Positions 8,151 through 16,777 of a stretch of DNA of 64,000 nucleotides are shown piece by piece. Under the pieces are notes generated by a model. That model was given only the letters and a program-made list of their open reading frames with translations, was not told the DNA's origin and searched no databases. Source of the DNA: DATJGR01 sp963812255 (GTDB lineage Bacteria; Pseudomonadota; Gammaproteobacteria; Pseudomonadales; Azotimanducaceae); NCBI GenBank assembly GCA_963812255.1, contig CAWEUM010000003.1, forward strand, positions 1,054,001-1,118,000, in the 5' to 3' direction. The translations under genes were made by a program, and so were the position numbers. The first letter of the stretch is position 1. The number at the start of each line of letters is the position of its first letter.

Positions 8151-8573
8151 TCAGCCGTCGATACGCGCCGTCGCGTTGCCTTTGATCACTTCGACACCAT
8201 TCTGATTCACCGTCGAGACGGACAGATCGACGTAGTGTTTGCCGCCTTCGTTGCGCACCGCATCGACGGTGGCGGTCGAATCCAACGTGTCACCCGGCCA
8301 GACCTGGCTCGTGAAGCGCACGCCGAATTTCGTCAGGCGACCATCGCCGACGTAGTTCGTCAGCATTCTGCCCGTCATGCCCATGCTCAGCATGCCGTGC
8401 GCAAACACCGATGGGTAACCGGCGACCTTCGTCGTGAATATTTCATCGGTGTGCAGCGGGTTGTAGTCACCCGACGCGCCAGCGTATTGCACGATCTGCG
8501 TGCGTTTGAGGTCCTCGACGAGGCGTTCCGTGTAGGTATCGCCGATTTTCAGTTCACTTGCGTTGAGTGCCAT
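8151..8573 (-). CDS. MaoC-family dehydratase / (R)-hydratase
   Basis: 140 aa from ATG 8571-8573 (MALNASELKIGD); the longer upstream frame belongs to the neighbouring gene. A hot-dog fold hydratase with the motif YAGASGDYNPLHTDE (Asp and His of hydratase 2) and VFAHGMLSMGM. It hydrates or dehydrates enoyl / (3R)-hydroxyacyl-CoA or -ACP thioesters. It is 11 nt downstream of a second MaoC-like gene. Such pairs often form the two halves of a heterodimeric dehydratase, and this gene carries the catalytic residues. Confidence 0.9.
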   Translation of the reverse strand: MALNASELKIGDTYTERLVEDLKRTQIVQYAGASGDYNPLHTDEIFTTKVAGYPSVFAHGMLSMGMTGRMLTNYVGDGRLTKFGVRFTSQVWPGDTLDSTATVDAVRNEGGKHYVDLSVSTVNQNGVEVIKGNATARIDG

Positions 8574-8584
8574 CGCGTCATCCC

Positions 8585-9088
8585 CTACTTCTGATCCACA
8601 GGACGTTCGGTGCGTACCCCGACACCGCGCGCGGTCACGACCAGTTCGCCGTTCTGATCGCGATACTCGGTAATGGATTCCGAGAACACCAGTTTGCCGG
8701 AGCGTTTGCCTTCCTTTTCCCATGTCTTGCCGGGCTTCGTCGTCGCGGTCAGCACATCACCAGCCTTCGGTGTGCGGTGATACTCGTAGTGCTGCTCGGC
8801 GTGGAGCCCGCCGCCACCACCGCCACCGCCGCCACCGCCACCCTTCGACGGTTTGATGCCCGTCGGCTCTTTGCCGGAACCAAACCAGGGCTGGCCGACT
8901 TTCGGCCGCAGAAAGTAATCCGGGTCGAACTGTGCGCTCGACTGAACGAATGTCGGTGGCGCGATGATGGTTCCGGGTTCCGTTCCTTTCGCATAGGCCG
9001 CGTCGTAGTAGATCTGGTTATCGTCGCCGACGGAGCGGGCGAACATCATGATGTGGCCCGCCTCAATCGGAAAGTGCTTGATGGTCAT
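8585..9088 (-). CDS. FAS1-like / MaoC N-terminal dehydratase with poly-Gly linker
   Basis: 167 aa from ATG 9086-9088, which has an AGGGGGGA ribosome site. A hot-dog domain of the type found as the non-catalytic or N-terminal half of MaoC heterodimers: AGHIMMFARSVGDDNQIYYD near the start, APPTFVQSS, then FSESITEYRDQNGELV. A run of twelve glycines (about residues 94-105) interrupts the domain just before LHAEQHYEY. It likely partners the MaoC protein encoded immediately downstream. The extreme Gly tract is not a general feature of the family. Confidence 0.88.
   Translation of the reverse strand: MTIKHFPIEAGHIMMFARSVGDDNQIYYDAAYAKGTEPGTIIAPPTFVQSSAQFDPDYFLRPKVGQPWFGSGKEPTGIKPSKGGGGGGGGGGGGLHAEQHYEYHRTPKAGDVLTATTKPGKTWEKEGKRSGKLVFSESITEYRDQNGELVVTARGVGVRTERPVDQK
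8807..8842 (-). repeat. In-frame GGY trinucleotide tract (12 Gly codons)
   Basis: Twelve consecutive glycine codons (GGT/GGC mix, one GGG) inside the FAS1-like dehydratase gene. Such a tract can change length by slippage without frameshift. It sits in a loop before the conserved hot-dog helix region, so it is probably tolerated as a flexible linker. Confidence 0.85.
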
Positions 9089-9174
9089 CGTCCCCCCTGG
9101 ACTCGCAAAGGACACGCAGTATCCATCAGCAAAATCGCCGTATCAACCGGACCCTTCATCGCCGGGCCCCCTGG

Positions 9175-9975
9175 TTAGCGTCCGTGAAAGTCAGGCTTGC
9201 GCTTTTCGAGGAAGGCGGTAATCCCTTCCACCTTATCGTCTGTCTGCACCAGCGCCGCTTGCGCATACTTCTCGAGCATCAATGCGGCAGCGAGGCTGCC
9301 GTCCATGCCGAAATGCACCATGGCTTTCATCGTCCGTGGTACGAACGGGGCAAACGTCGCAAGATGCTGCGCCATGCGCCGCACCTCAGCCATCAGGTCC
9401 TCTGCTTCGACGACCCGGGTCACCAGTCCGATCTGCAACGCGCGCTGCGCGTCGATCGGCTCGCCCATCAACAGCATTTCCATACCCCAGCCGCGCCCAA
9501 CGATTCGGGGCAGGCGCGCCGTCGCGCCGCCGCCAGGAATGATGCCGAGCTTGCCTTCCGGCGTGGCGAACTTCGCGCTCGGCACGGCGACGCGGAGATC
9601 GCAACCCAGTGCAACCTCCAGTCCGCCGCCCATGCAGATACCGTTGATTGCAGCGATCGTCGGTTTCGGCGTGCGCTCGAGCTGATCGGCGAGCCCTTGC
9701 ACGATCGGCTCCAGCGCTTTTTCGAAGTCGCGATGCAGCACCTCCGTCAGATCCGATCCTGACGCAAACGCCTTGTCTCCCGCACCGGTGATCGCAATCA
9801 CCCGCACCATCGGATCAATCGCCGCGGCCTGCACCGCCGCGCGAAGATCCTCCAGCGTCGCCAGCGAGATCGCGTTCATCTTGTCGGGACGGTTGATGGT
9901 GATCAGCGCCAGCGCATCGGATACTTCATACAGCAGATTCGTAAACACCGGCATCGAGGCAGATCCCGCCACCAT
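9175..9975 (-). CDS. Enoyl-CoA hydratase / crotonase family
   Basis: 266 aa. Crotonase fold with the oxyanion-hole segment GSDLTEVLHR and both hydratase glutamates: GGGLEVALGCD and FATPEGKLGIIPGGGA. So it should act as a true (S)-specific enoyl-CoA hydratase rather than an isomerase. The start ATG 9975 directly abuts the stop of the AsmA-like gene; an in-frame ATG 7 codons in (MPVFTNLLYE) is an alternative start. The cytosolic beta-oxidation role fits the MaoC, thiolase and acyl-CoA synthetase genes nearby. Confidence 0.9.
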   Translation of the reverse strand: MVAGSASMPVFTNLLYEVSDALALITINRPDKMNAISLATLEDLRAAVQAAAIDPMVRVIAITGAGDKAFASGSDLTEVLHRDFEKALEPIVQGLADQLERTPKPTIAAINGICMGGGLEVALGCDLRVAVPSAKFATPEGKLGIIPGGGATARLPRIVGRGWGMEMLLMGEPIDAQRALQIGLVTRVVEAEDLMAEVRRMAQHLATFAPFVPRTMKAMVHFGMDGSLAAALMLEKYAQAALVQTDDKVEGITAFLEKRKPDFHGR

Positions 9976-10680
9976 TCAGTTTCCAGGATGCCCGAAGCGC
10001 TGCAGCGCATCGTTCAGGCGCTTCGCCGCCTCCGACTTCAACTGACTCTCCGCACCGCGGATGCCCGCCTGCTGTACGCGCCGCACGACGGCTTTGGTGA
10101 TCGGCGCCAGCACCTGGCCGACGACGGTCCCGACGTCGACGCCGCCACTGGCGCGCCCGATGTCCTTCAGATGCGCATCCGGGACGTCGACGTCGAGAGA
10201 CTGTGCCAGCAACGGCGAAGTGATCGCCGCGTGGGTGTGCGTCAGATCCAGCCGATCGATGATCAACTTCAGCGGCGAAGCGTTCGACTCCGGCACATTC
10301 GATACGAGCGCGTGCAAGTTGGTCTCCTTCGGGGACTTGGCAATCGCCGCAACGCGCGCGTCGTCGATGGTGACCTGTTTGAGCACCACCAGTGACGTGT
10401 TCGAATGCGCAACGTCCAGCGTGACCGAGACAGTTGCGACCCGCAGCGCGTAAGGTCCCTCGTAGCCGGCTGGATTGCCGATCTCAAGATTCTTCAAAGT
10501 GCCGCGGCCGTCCTGCAGCGACATGTCCACGCTACCGACGCTCACCTTCGCTCCGAGATACTGCGGACCGATCGTCTCGATCGCGCGCTTCACGATCGAA
10601 TTCGTGTTGTAACCCACGTAGACGAACACGCCGATCACCAACAGCAACACCAATGCGACTACACCACCCAGGATTTTCAT
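9976..10680 (-). CDS. AsmA-like membrane-anchored protein
   Basis: 234 aa from ATG 10678-10680 (MKILGGVVALV), which has a GAGG 8 nt upstream; the extension to 10755 lacks a ribosome site. One N-terminal transmembrane segment (about 4-22), then a mostly beta region with LGAKVSVGSVDMSLQDGRG and LKNLEIGNPAGYEGPYAL, typical of AsmA/DUF748 repeats that line the periplasmic face. The short C-terminal part is helical and charged. Large relatives move lipid between the membranes; this one is too short to span the periplasm, so its role is uncertain. Confidence 0.75.
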   Translation of the reverse strand: MKILGGVVALVLLLVIGVFVYVGYNTNSIVKRAIETIGPQYLGAKVSVGSVDMSLQDGRGTLKNLEIGNPAGYEGPYALRVATVSVTLDVAHSNTSLVVLKQVTIDDARVAAIAKSPKETNLHALVSNVPESNASPLKLIIDRLDLTHTHAAITSPLLAQSLDVDVPDAHLKDIGRASGGVDVGTVVGQVLAPITKAVVRRVQQAGIRGAESQLKSEAAKRLNDALQRFGHPGN

Positions 10681-10707
10681 TCCAAAGACCTCGAGCTCGC
10701 TATCCGC

Positions 10708-10775
10708 AAAAAGCAAAACGCCGAGGCCCGTGACGGCGCATCGGCGTTTCGACACAGCAGGCCCGAAGGCCTGCT
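10708..10775 (-). terminator. Two hairpins downstream of the OmpA gene
   Basis: Reading minus, the first hairpin (10756-10775, AGCAGGCC stem with TTCG tetraloop) is followed by a second with arms 10741-10749 and 10716-10724 (AAACGCCGA / TCGGCGTTT), which continues into TTTTGCTTTTT. The second has the layout of an intrinsic terminator for the porin transcript, with an unusually long loop. Confidence 0.55.
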
Positions 10776-10803
10776 CACCTCATATCGACACTACTGATCG
10801 GCA

Positions 10804-11919
10804 CTACTTGTCCGATACGACGATCGACACGCGACGGTTCTTCGCGCGCCCCTCGTCCGTATCGTTTGTCGCGATCGGCTTGCTCTCACCATTGCCGACG
10901 GTCGTCAGGCGATCGCCGTCGATGCCGGACTTGACGAGCACGTCCTTGACTGCGTCTGCACGGCGCACCGACAACTTCTGGTTGTACGCATCAGAGCCGA
11001 CACTGTCGGTATTGCCTTCGACCATCGCCTTCGTGTCCGGATGCTCGCGCATGAACGTCATCGCCTTACGCAACTCGCGGAACGAAAGATCGTTGATCTC
11101 CGAGGAGTTGAACGCAAACTCCACCGTCAGATCGAACGTGGTCGGCTCCACCGGAATCGGGCAGCCTGTCTCGTCCACTTTGGCGCCGCGGGGCGTATCG
11201 GGACACTTGTCGAGGTAGTCCGGCACGCCATCCCCATCGCTGTCGAGCGGACAGCCACGGCTGTCGACCTGCACACCAGTCGGTGTGTTGGGACACGCGT
11301 CACTCGTATCCGGCACACCGTCACCATCGCTATCGGCAGGTGCCGCGGCCACAGGCGCCGGCTCTTCCTTCTGGCCACCGAGCTTGAATACCACGCCAAC
11401 GGCAGCCCAAGGCTGCAGCTTTTCTGAGTCGAGCGTGTAGAGGCCGCGAATGTCCGCTCGGAACGCAATGCGTTTGCTGGTTCCGATGAAGGTTCCGAGC
11501 CCGAAGTTATACTGATTCTCAGTCTCGGTCTTGCCGCTGCCGTAGCTGTCGCGATCGTAGTTTCCGCGACCACCTCCGACAGTGACGAACGGCGTGAACA
11601 GTCGTGGGCCCGGCATCAGGTACAACGCGTTGACACCCCAGTTGTAGATCTCGCCCTTGCCACCCGGGGGGTTCTTCAAGTCGGGTTGTTCCGTGTCGTA
11701 TTCCCCTTCCAGCGCCCAGTTCTCCTGGAACGACCAACCGAGCGCGATCCCTGGTCCGGTCGCGTAATCGTCGTAACCGAGTTTTCCAGGGGGATCGTAG
11801 TAAACAAACATCGGGTGGATGTAGAACTGACCCTTGTGCGGGCCGGCGTCACCTGCCCACACACTCGCGGCGCTGACAAAGGCGATGACGGAAATCAGAA
11901 ACCTCAAGCGGCTGCTCAC
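10804..11919 (-). CDS. OmpA-family outer-membrane porin with TSP3 calcium repeats
   Basis: 371 aa from GTG 11917-11919, which has an AGAGGAG 9 nt upstream; ATG 11943 is the in-frame alternative. A signal peptide (about 1-21, ending SVWA) precedes an N-terminal beta-barrel (about 25-180), then two thrombospondin type-3 motifs (DSDGDGVPDTSDACPNTP and DSDGDGVPDYLDKCPDTP) that bind calcium and form a rigid linker. A C-terminal OmpA domain binds peptidoglycan (VEGNTDSVGSDAYNQKLS, RAKNRRVSI). It anchors the outer membrane to the wall. The gene is just downstream of the EnvZ/OmpR-like pair, which may regulate it. Confidence 0.92.
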   Translation of the reverse strand: MSSRLRFLISVIAFVSAASVWAGDAGPHKGQFYIHPMFVYYDPPGKLGYDDYATGPGIALGWSFQENWALEGEYDTEQPDLKNPPGGKGEIYNWGVNALYLMPGPRLFTPFVTVGGGRGNYDRDSYGSGKTETENQYNFGLGTFIGTSKRIAFRADIRGLYTLDSEKLQPWAAVGVVFKLGGQKEEPAPVAAAPADSDGDGVPDTSDACPNTPTGVQVDSRGCPLDSDGDGVPDYLDKCPDTPRGAKVDETGCPIPVEPTTFDLTVEFAFNSSEINDLSFRELRKAMTFMREHPDTKAMVEGNTDSVGSDAYNQKLSVRRADAVKDVLVKSGIDGDRLTTVGNGESKPIATNDTDEGRAKNRRVSIVVSDK

Positions 11920-12056
11920 TGTGGCGTGCTCCTCTTTATTCATCTGGGGTCCCTTGCTCAGCCTCGCCGACGATCTGAGGCCGTACTTATTATTCGGGGG
12001 CGCCTAGGGTAGGCGAATGCCCAGATCTTGTACAGCATGCGCAAACGCGCAGCGGC

Positions 12057-13337
12057 TCAACGGCAAACGGTCAGCACCGCGTCTGTGCCGACACCCTTTC
12101 GATCGCGAATCTCGATCAGCCAACCGTGTGCCTGACACAGCTGTTGAACGATCGCAAGACCGAGCCCGCTGCCACCGGTACTCGAGCTGCGCGATCGATC
12201 GAGGCGGAAAAACGGCTGAAATACCGCGTCCCGGCTGTCTGTCGGAATACCCGGGCCACGATCGATGACATGAATTTCGACCGCTTGCTCCGCAACGACC
12301 ACGACCTCCGGCACGCCTGCGCCATGTTGTCGTGCGTTCGCCAACAGATTCTGTAGCACGCGCCGCAACGATCCGACTGCAACGGGACGGCGAACCTCGC
12401 CCCGGCCACGCCATTGCACCTTTACCGCGTCGTCGATGCCCGCGACGACATCATCGAGGTACGCGCGCAAATCGACTTCCTGGGGCGCCTCATTGGTGCC
12501 GCGCGCAAACCGCAGTGCATCACCGATCAACCCGTCCATGATGCCGAGATTCCGATCGAACCGTTCGACGAACTTCGGATCGACATCGCTCGGCAGCAGT
12601 TCCAGCGCGAGCCGCATCCGCGCGAGCGGCGTGCGCAGGTCGTGCGATATGCCGGCCAGCAAGGTCGTTCGGTTCGACAGCAAGGTCGAAATCTCACGCG
12701 CCATCGTGTTGAAACTGCGCGCCAACGTGACCAGCTCGCTGGGGCCGCTCTCGGGCAGCGGCACGAATTGTTCGCCGCCCCGAAAGGTCTCGGCGAGTTG
12801 TGCGGCCCGGACCAATGGCCGCGCGATGCGTTGCACGATCAGCAGCGACGTAACAAATACGATCGCGGCACCCATGATGACGATCATCAGACCGACATTC
12901 AGCGGTTGAATGTCCTTGCGGTTCGGCGACAACCCGATCTGCATCGTGTAGCCCCCCATCGGCACATTCGCCCAGATCAGATCGTCGCCCTGCATCAGGC
13001 GCACATTGGTACCGAGGCGCTCCTGCAGCTTCTCCTGCAGCAAGCCGAGATATGACATGCCCAAATCCGCCGGCGGTAGATCACGCGCCTGCGGCGAAAT
13101 AATCAGATCGTGGTTTTGGGCGAGTTCGAGTTCGAAATACGGCCGCGCATTCGGCGGCAGCTCCACCCAGGTTTGTGCAGACAGCACCAGCAATGCGGCC
13201 TCATCGTCTGCGGATCGTTCCGCAATCGGTGAGATCACAAACGTGTTCAGCGCCACGATCGCGGTGGCCGCAATCGCGGCCGCGCTGACCGCCAGCACCA
13301 ACGTCGTTCGAACCAGCAGAGATGCAGCGCGCGCCAT
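12057..13337 (-). CDS. EnvZ-like sensor histidine kinase
   Basis: 426 aa inner-membrane sensor. Two transmembrane segments (about 9-36 and 148-168) flank a periplasmic domain, followed by a HAMP linker (RIARPLVRAAQLAE), an H-box with phospho-acceptor His232 (GISHDLRTPLAR), an N-box (LLANARQHG) and G-boxes (DRGPGIP, GGSGLGLAIV). The arrangement and size match EnvZ. The gene follows its response regulator by 24 nt and precedes the OmpA porin, suggesting osmotic or envelope stress control of outer-membrane proteins. Confidence 0.92.
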   Translation of the reverse strand: MARAASLLVRTTLVLAVSAAAIAATAIVALNTFVISPIAERSADDEAALLVLSAQTWVELPPNARPYFELELAQNHDLIISPQARDLPPADLGMSYLGLLQEKLQERLGTNVRLMQGDDLIWANVPMGGYTMQIGLSPNRKDIQPLNVGLMIVIMGAAIVFVTSLLIVQRIARPLVRAAQLAETFRGGEQFVPLPESGPSELVTLARSFNTMAREISTLLSNRTTLLAGISHDLRTPLARMRLALELLPSDVDPKFVERFDRNLGIMDGLIGDALRFARGTNEAPQEVDLRAYLDDVVAGIDDAVKVQWRGRGEVRRPVAVGSLRRVLQNLLANARQHGAGVPEVVVVAEQAVEIHVIDRGPGIPTDSRDAVFQPFFRLDRSRSSSTGGSGLGLAIVQQLCQAHGWLIEIRDRKGVGTDAVLTVCR

Positions 13338-13361
13338 ACCGACGCTACGGGCGGCGCACCG

Positions 13362-14069
13362 TCAAGCGCCTTCGGGACAGAACATGTATCCCTTGCCCCA
13401 GATCGTTTTGATGTAGACCGGTTCGGACGGATTCTGTTCGATCTTGCCGCGCAGCCGTGTGACCCTGACATCGATCGAGCGATCGAACGGCGAACGTTCC
13501 GCGCCGGTCAACAGATCGAGCAGTCGATCCCGATCGAGCACTCGATTGGGGTGGGCCACCAGAATCACCAACAGATCGAACTCGCCAGATGTGAGCGCTA
13601 CGGACTTGCCGTCACGCGTCAGCCGGTGCGCGTTCGTATCCAGTTCGAAGGGGCCGAATCGGGTAACGGCCTCCGGCTCGGCGGCTCGATTCTGGGCCCG
13701 TCGCAATACCGCCCGAATCCGCGCCAGCAGTTCTCGAGGATTGAACGGCTTCGCGATATAGTCGTCCGCACCGATCTCCAGCCCGACGATGCGATCGACG
13801 TCCTCGCCCTGTGCCGAGACAATAATGATCGGAATATTCAGTTGACCTTTCAGCCGTTTCGCGATCGACAGGCCGTCTTCGCCGGGCAGCATCAGATCGA
13901 GAATGATCAGATCGAACGTGCGCGCGCCCAACGCCGCGTCCATGCGCGCGCCATCCGCAACCGTTTCGACGTCGAAGCCCTGTTGCCTGAGATACGCCTG
14001 CGCCAGTTCGCGTAACTCCGCGTCGTCGTCGACGACGAGCAGTCGGGCGCGCTCACTGTTCATCGACAT
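13362..14069 (-). CDS. OmpR-family response regulator
   Basis: 235 aa. A receiver domain with acidic pocket DDD (14-16), phospho-acceptor Asp58 in LILDLMLPGEDG, and Lys in YIAKPF. A C-terminal winged-helix DNA-binding domain (FGPFELDTNAHRLTRDG to WGKGYMFCPEGA) is of the OmpR/PhoB type. It is cotranscribed with the EnvZ-like kinase. Likely targets are porin promoters, including the OmpA-family gene downstream. Confidence 0.93.
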   Translation of the reverse strand: MSMNSERARLLVVDDDAELRELAQAYLRQQGFDVETVADGARMDAALGARTFDLIILDLMLPGEDGLSIAKRLKGQLNIPIIIVSAQGEDVDRIVGLEIGADDYIAKPFNPRELLARIRAVLRRAQNRAAEPEAVTRFGPFELDTNAHRLTRDGKSVALTSGEFDLLVILVAHPNRVLDRDRLLDLLTGAERSPFDRSIDVRVTRLRGKIEQNPSEPVYIKTIWGKGYMFCPEGA

Positions 14070-14104
14070 GATGGCCGCAGCAGTGAATTCATAAACTATC
14101 CAGG

Positions 14105-14674
14105 CTAGGGGATGTGAGCGGTACCGACCTGGATCACTGGCGCTGCATCAGACGGTGGACTTGCAGGCGCTCTTGCAGGAATGGGTGTGGCTGTTGTTGT
14201 CGCGGGTGTAGTAGTCGGCGCTTCGTTGCTGTGGTCGGTGGCGCTCGACTCACCGGCCACGACGCGTTGCTCAAAGCCGAGTCCGAAGGGACGATCGCTC
14301 GCATCCTCAGGCAGGGGCTGAAAACGCACCACATGCTCGGTGGTCTCGATGCGCACCAAAGAGCCATCCGGTTGCCGAACGATCCTTCCATAGCGGCGCT
14401 CCGCTCTAATCGTCAACACCGGGTGACTGCCCGAGTTCGCGTTCATACGCGCCTTGATTTCCGTCAACAACGCGCGACGCTGCTCTTCGGACAACGTCTC
14501 CCAGCCGGCCGCCAGTTCCGTCAACTCTCGATCGGTTTTATCTGCATATAACGTCGTTGCATGGACCCATCCGGCCAGCCCAACGCACGCAGCAATAAAA
14601 AGCGCTCTTACGATCACGCGGCTCTGCTGTTTTACGATGGCTTTCAGTGTCTGTGATCCGAGTTTCCGATGCAT
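14105..14674 (-). CDS. Exported hypothetical protein, DUF3106-like
   Basis: 189 aa. A long N-terminal region ends in a signal-peptide-like segment (VIVRALFIAACVGLAGWVHA, about 20-39). The mature part contains WETLSEEQRRALLTEIKARM, resembling periplasmic DUF3106 or Spy-like helices, then a beta-rich stretch (GRIVRQPDGSLVRIET) and a Thr/Pro/Ala-rich tail (TTTPATTTATPIPARAPASP). I do not recognise a specific function. It lies upstream of the two-component genes on the same strand with a 35-nt gap, so it may belong to that envelope-stress unit. Confidence 0.6.
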   Translation of the reverse strand: MHRKLGSQTLKAIVKQQSRVIVRALFIAACVGLAGWVHATTLYADKTDRELTELAAGWETLSEEQRRALLTEIKARMNANSGSHPVLTIRAERRYGRIVRQPDGSLVRIETTEHVVRFQPLPEDASDRPFGLGFEQRVVAGESSATDHSNEAPTTTPATTTATPIPARAPASPPSDAAPVIQVGTAHIP

Positions 14675-14727
14675 GTCCGTGCTACGGGAATTGGTTACAG
14701 AGTGTTTCCGCCAGGTCGAATGACTAT

Positions 14728-14747
14728 GGGGCGTCTCGCAACGCCCC
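14728..14747 (-). terminator. Hairpin after thiolase gene
   Basis: A 7-bp perfect stem GGGGCGT / ACGCCCC with a 6-nt loop, 12 nt past the thiolase stop. No T tract follows on the minus strand, so it may be an mRNA 3'-end stabiliser rather than a full intrinsic terminator. Confidence 0.35.
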
Positions 14748-14758
14748 CAGTCGCCTCG

Positions 14759-15943
14759 TCAGAGCGCCTCGAACAGTCCGGTTGCGCCTTGGCCACCGCC
14801 GATGCACATGGTCACGACGCCATATTTCTTGTTGCGTCGCTTCAGTTCACGCAGCACGAGCCCGGTCTGCCGCGATCCCGTCATGCCGAACGGATGCCCG
14901 ATGCTGATGCTGCCGCCGTTGACGTTGTAGATTTCGTTGTCGATACCGAGCGCATCGCGACAATACAAACACTGCGAAGCAAACGCTTCGTTCAACTCCC
15001 ACAGATCGATGTCCTGCAACTTCAGACCTGCGTTCTTCAGCAAACGCGGCACCGAGAACACCGGACCGATACCCATCTCGTCGGGCTCACACCCAGCGAC
15101 GGTGAAACCACGAAACACGCCCATCGGTTTCAAGCCCAATTGTCCCGCGCGTTCGGCACTCATGAGCAAAGTCATCGAAGCACCGTCGGACAGTTGCGAT
15201 GCGTTGCCCGCAGTCACCGAACCGTCTTCTTCGAACGCCGGCGGCAGTTTGGCAAGACCTTCGAGCGTCGTATCGGGCCGATTGCATTCGTCCTTATCGA
15301 CCACCACGTCGACGAGACTTTCCGCGCCGGTCTTCTTGTCGACCTTGTTCATCGTCACCTTCATCGGCACGATTTCTTCGCTGACGTAACCTTGCTCCAC
15401 CGCCTTTGCATAGCGCTGCTGGCTCTGTAACGCATACGCGTCCTGCATCTCGCGAGTCACCTGGTAGCGCCGCGCAACGACCTCCGCGGTGTTGCCCATC
15501 GCCATGAAAATTGCAGGCTTTTCTTCGATCAGGCGCTTGTTCGGCTTCGATTTGCCCGCCTCCTGGCGCTGCCGCATCGAGATCGAGTCGACACCACCCG
15601 CGATCGCTACTTGCGTCTGACCGGATGCGATCTGGTTCGCGGCGATCGCAATCGACTGCAATCCGGACGAACAGAAGCGGTTGATCGACAGACCCGCCGT
15701 CGTGATCGGCAGGCGCGACAGCACCACCGCGAGGCGCGCGATGTTGCCATCCTGTTCGCCGGTATGGCTGGCGCAACCGACGACTACGTCCTCGACTTCG
15801 TCGGGTGAGACGTTCGGATTGCGATCGAGCAGCGCGTTGATGCAATGCGCGAGCATGTCATCGGAGCGCGTCAGGTTGAAACTACCGCGGAACGCCTTGG
15901 CGAGCCCGGTCCGGACATTGTCGACGATGACGACGTCTCTCAT
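14759..15943 (-). CDS. Acetyl-CoA C-acyltransferase (thiolase)
   Basis: 394 aa, a typical thiolase length. The nucleophile Cys91 is in RFCSSGLQ, the catalytic His350 in GHPFGMTG and the acid/base Cys380 in CIGGGQG, so it should be active. It cleaves 3-ketoacyl-CoA to acetyl-CoA and a shortened acyl-CoA, or condenses two acetyl-CoA units. It is monocistronic on the minus strand with a 199-nt leader to the next gene. Together with acetoacetyl-CoA synthetase and hydratases it completes a fatty-acid / ketone catabolic set. Substrate chain length cannot be told from sequence. Confidence 0.92.
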   Translation of the reverse strand: MRDVVIVDNVRTGLAKAFRGSFNLTRSDDMLAHCINALLDRNPNVSPDEVEDVVVGCASHTGEQDGNIARLAVVLSRLPITTAGLSINRFCSSGLQSIAIAANQIASGQTQVAIAGGVDSISMRQRQEAGKSKPNKRLIEEKPAIFMAMGNTAEVVARRYQVTREMQDAYALQSQQRYAKAVEQGYVSEEIVPMKVTMNKVDKKTGAESLVDVVVDKDECNRPDTTLEGLAKLPPAFEEDGSVTAGNASQLSDGASMTLLMSAERAGQLGLKPMGVFRGFTVAGCEPDEMGIGPVFSVPRLLKNAGLKLQDIDLWELNEAFASQCLYCRDALGIDNEIYNVNGGSISIGHPFGMTGSRQTGLVLRELKRRNKKYGVVTMCIGGGQGATGLFEAL

Positions 15944-16069
15944 TGTGCTTTCCTCAGTTTGCTATCGGATACGATATGGATCGGACCGGACATTCGGCGC
16001 CGAGAGACGTCGGATCTTACCGGCATTCGGCAATGCAATGAAGGCTGTCATGCGAGAAGGCACGAAGCG

Positions 16070-16094
16070 AAAAAGGGCGGCGCATCGCGCCGCC
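16070..16094 (-). terminator. Intrinsic terminator of the Ala-rich lipoprotein gene
   Basis: Reading minus: a perfect 8-bp GC stem (GGCGGCGC / GCGCCGCC) with a 3-nt loop, then CCTTTTTCG. It is about 50 nt beyond the lipoprotein stop, a classic Rho-independent layout. Confidence 0.75.
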
Positions 16095-16142
16095 GATGTT
16101 TCAGGCGTTTGTAGCCCAGGCGGGATTCGCGCGGGGCAATCG

Positions 16143-16529
16143 CTAGCTGCCCGACTTCCCGGTGGCGGCGTCTTTCGCGTTCTGCATGGCATCCGCAGCG
16201 GAGTCGGCGGCGTCTGAACCTGCCTGGCCGGCGGAATCCATCGCATCATCGCCCATCGCGGACGCGTCGTTTGCCATGTCCTTCGTGCCGTCGGCGGCGG
16301 AGTCCATCGCATCCTTCGACGCATCGCCCATCGCGTTCATCTTGTCCCCCATCGCATCGACACTCGATGAGGCCGCATCTTTGGCCGACTTCGCCGCATC
16401 GGCGGCTGAATCCATCGCCTGGGAAGCCGAATCAGCCGCCGCCTTCGCCGCGGGACTCGATTCCTGCTGTCCACATCCCACCAGAATCGCCAGCATCGCC
16501 ACAGCGACCAATCGAATCGTGTTACTCAT
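16143..16529 (-). CDS. Ala/Asp-rich repetitive lipoprotein
   Basis: 128 aa from ATG 16527-16529, with an AGGAGAAGGG ribosome site just upstream. The signal peptide MSNTIRLVAVAMLAIL is followed by a lipobox with Cys19 (LVGC), so it is a lipoprotein. Everything after is low-complexity Ala, Asp, Ser, Met and Lys with recurring DAMDSAAD / DAAKSAKDAA-like units of about 11 residues, which predicts a long amphipathic helix resembling LEA-like or Lpp-type proteins. Proposed role: envelope stabilisation or stress protection. It is divergent from the TolC gene. Confidence 0.75.
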   Translation of the reverse strand: MSNTIRLVAVAMLAILVGCGQQESSPAAKAAADSASQAMDSAADAAKSAKDAASSSVDAMGDKMNAMGDASKDAMDSAADGTKDMANDASAMGDDAMDSAGQAGSDAADSAADAMQNAKDAATGKSGS

Positions 16530-16777
16530 GCCCTTCTCCTGTGATCTTGTTTTCTTGACGCCGCTTCGCCCAGGTCCACGTCCCCTGGTCGCCCACCGCG
16601 GTGACCGCAGCATACATGAAAAGCACATTTTCGAATAATGCGGCGCCTGCGAGCCGACGGCGTGGGTCGCACGAAATCATCAGCACCGCTACTTGAATCG
16701 ATGGCACGTTCGGCGATCATGCCGGATGAACATCGCACCAGATCAGCAATGACCCCGATCGCCGGCACCGGCTCGCC

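Noticed and set aside
12000..12020. Small hairpin CGCCTA-GGG-TAGGCG upstream of the OmpA gene
   Set aside because: Short, no T tract and no relation to a gene end; could be chance.
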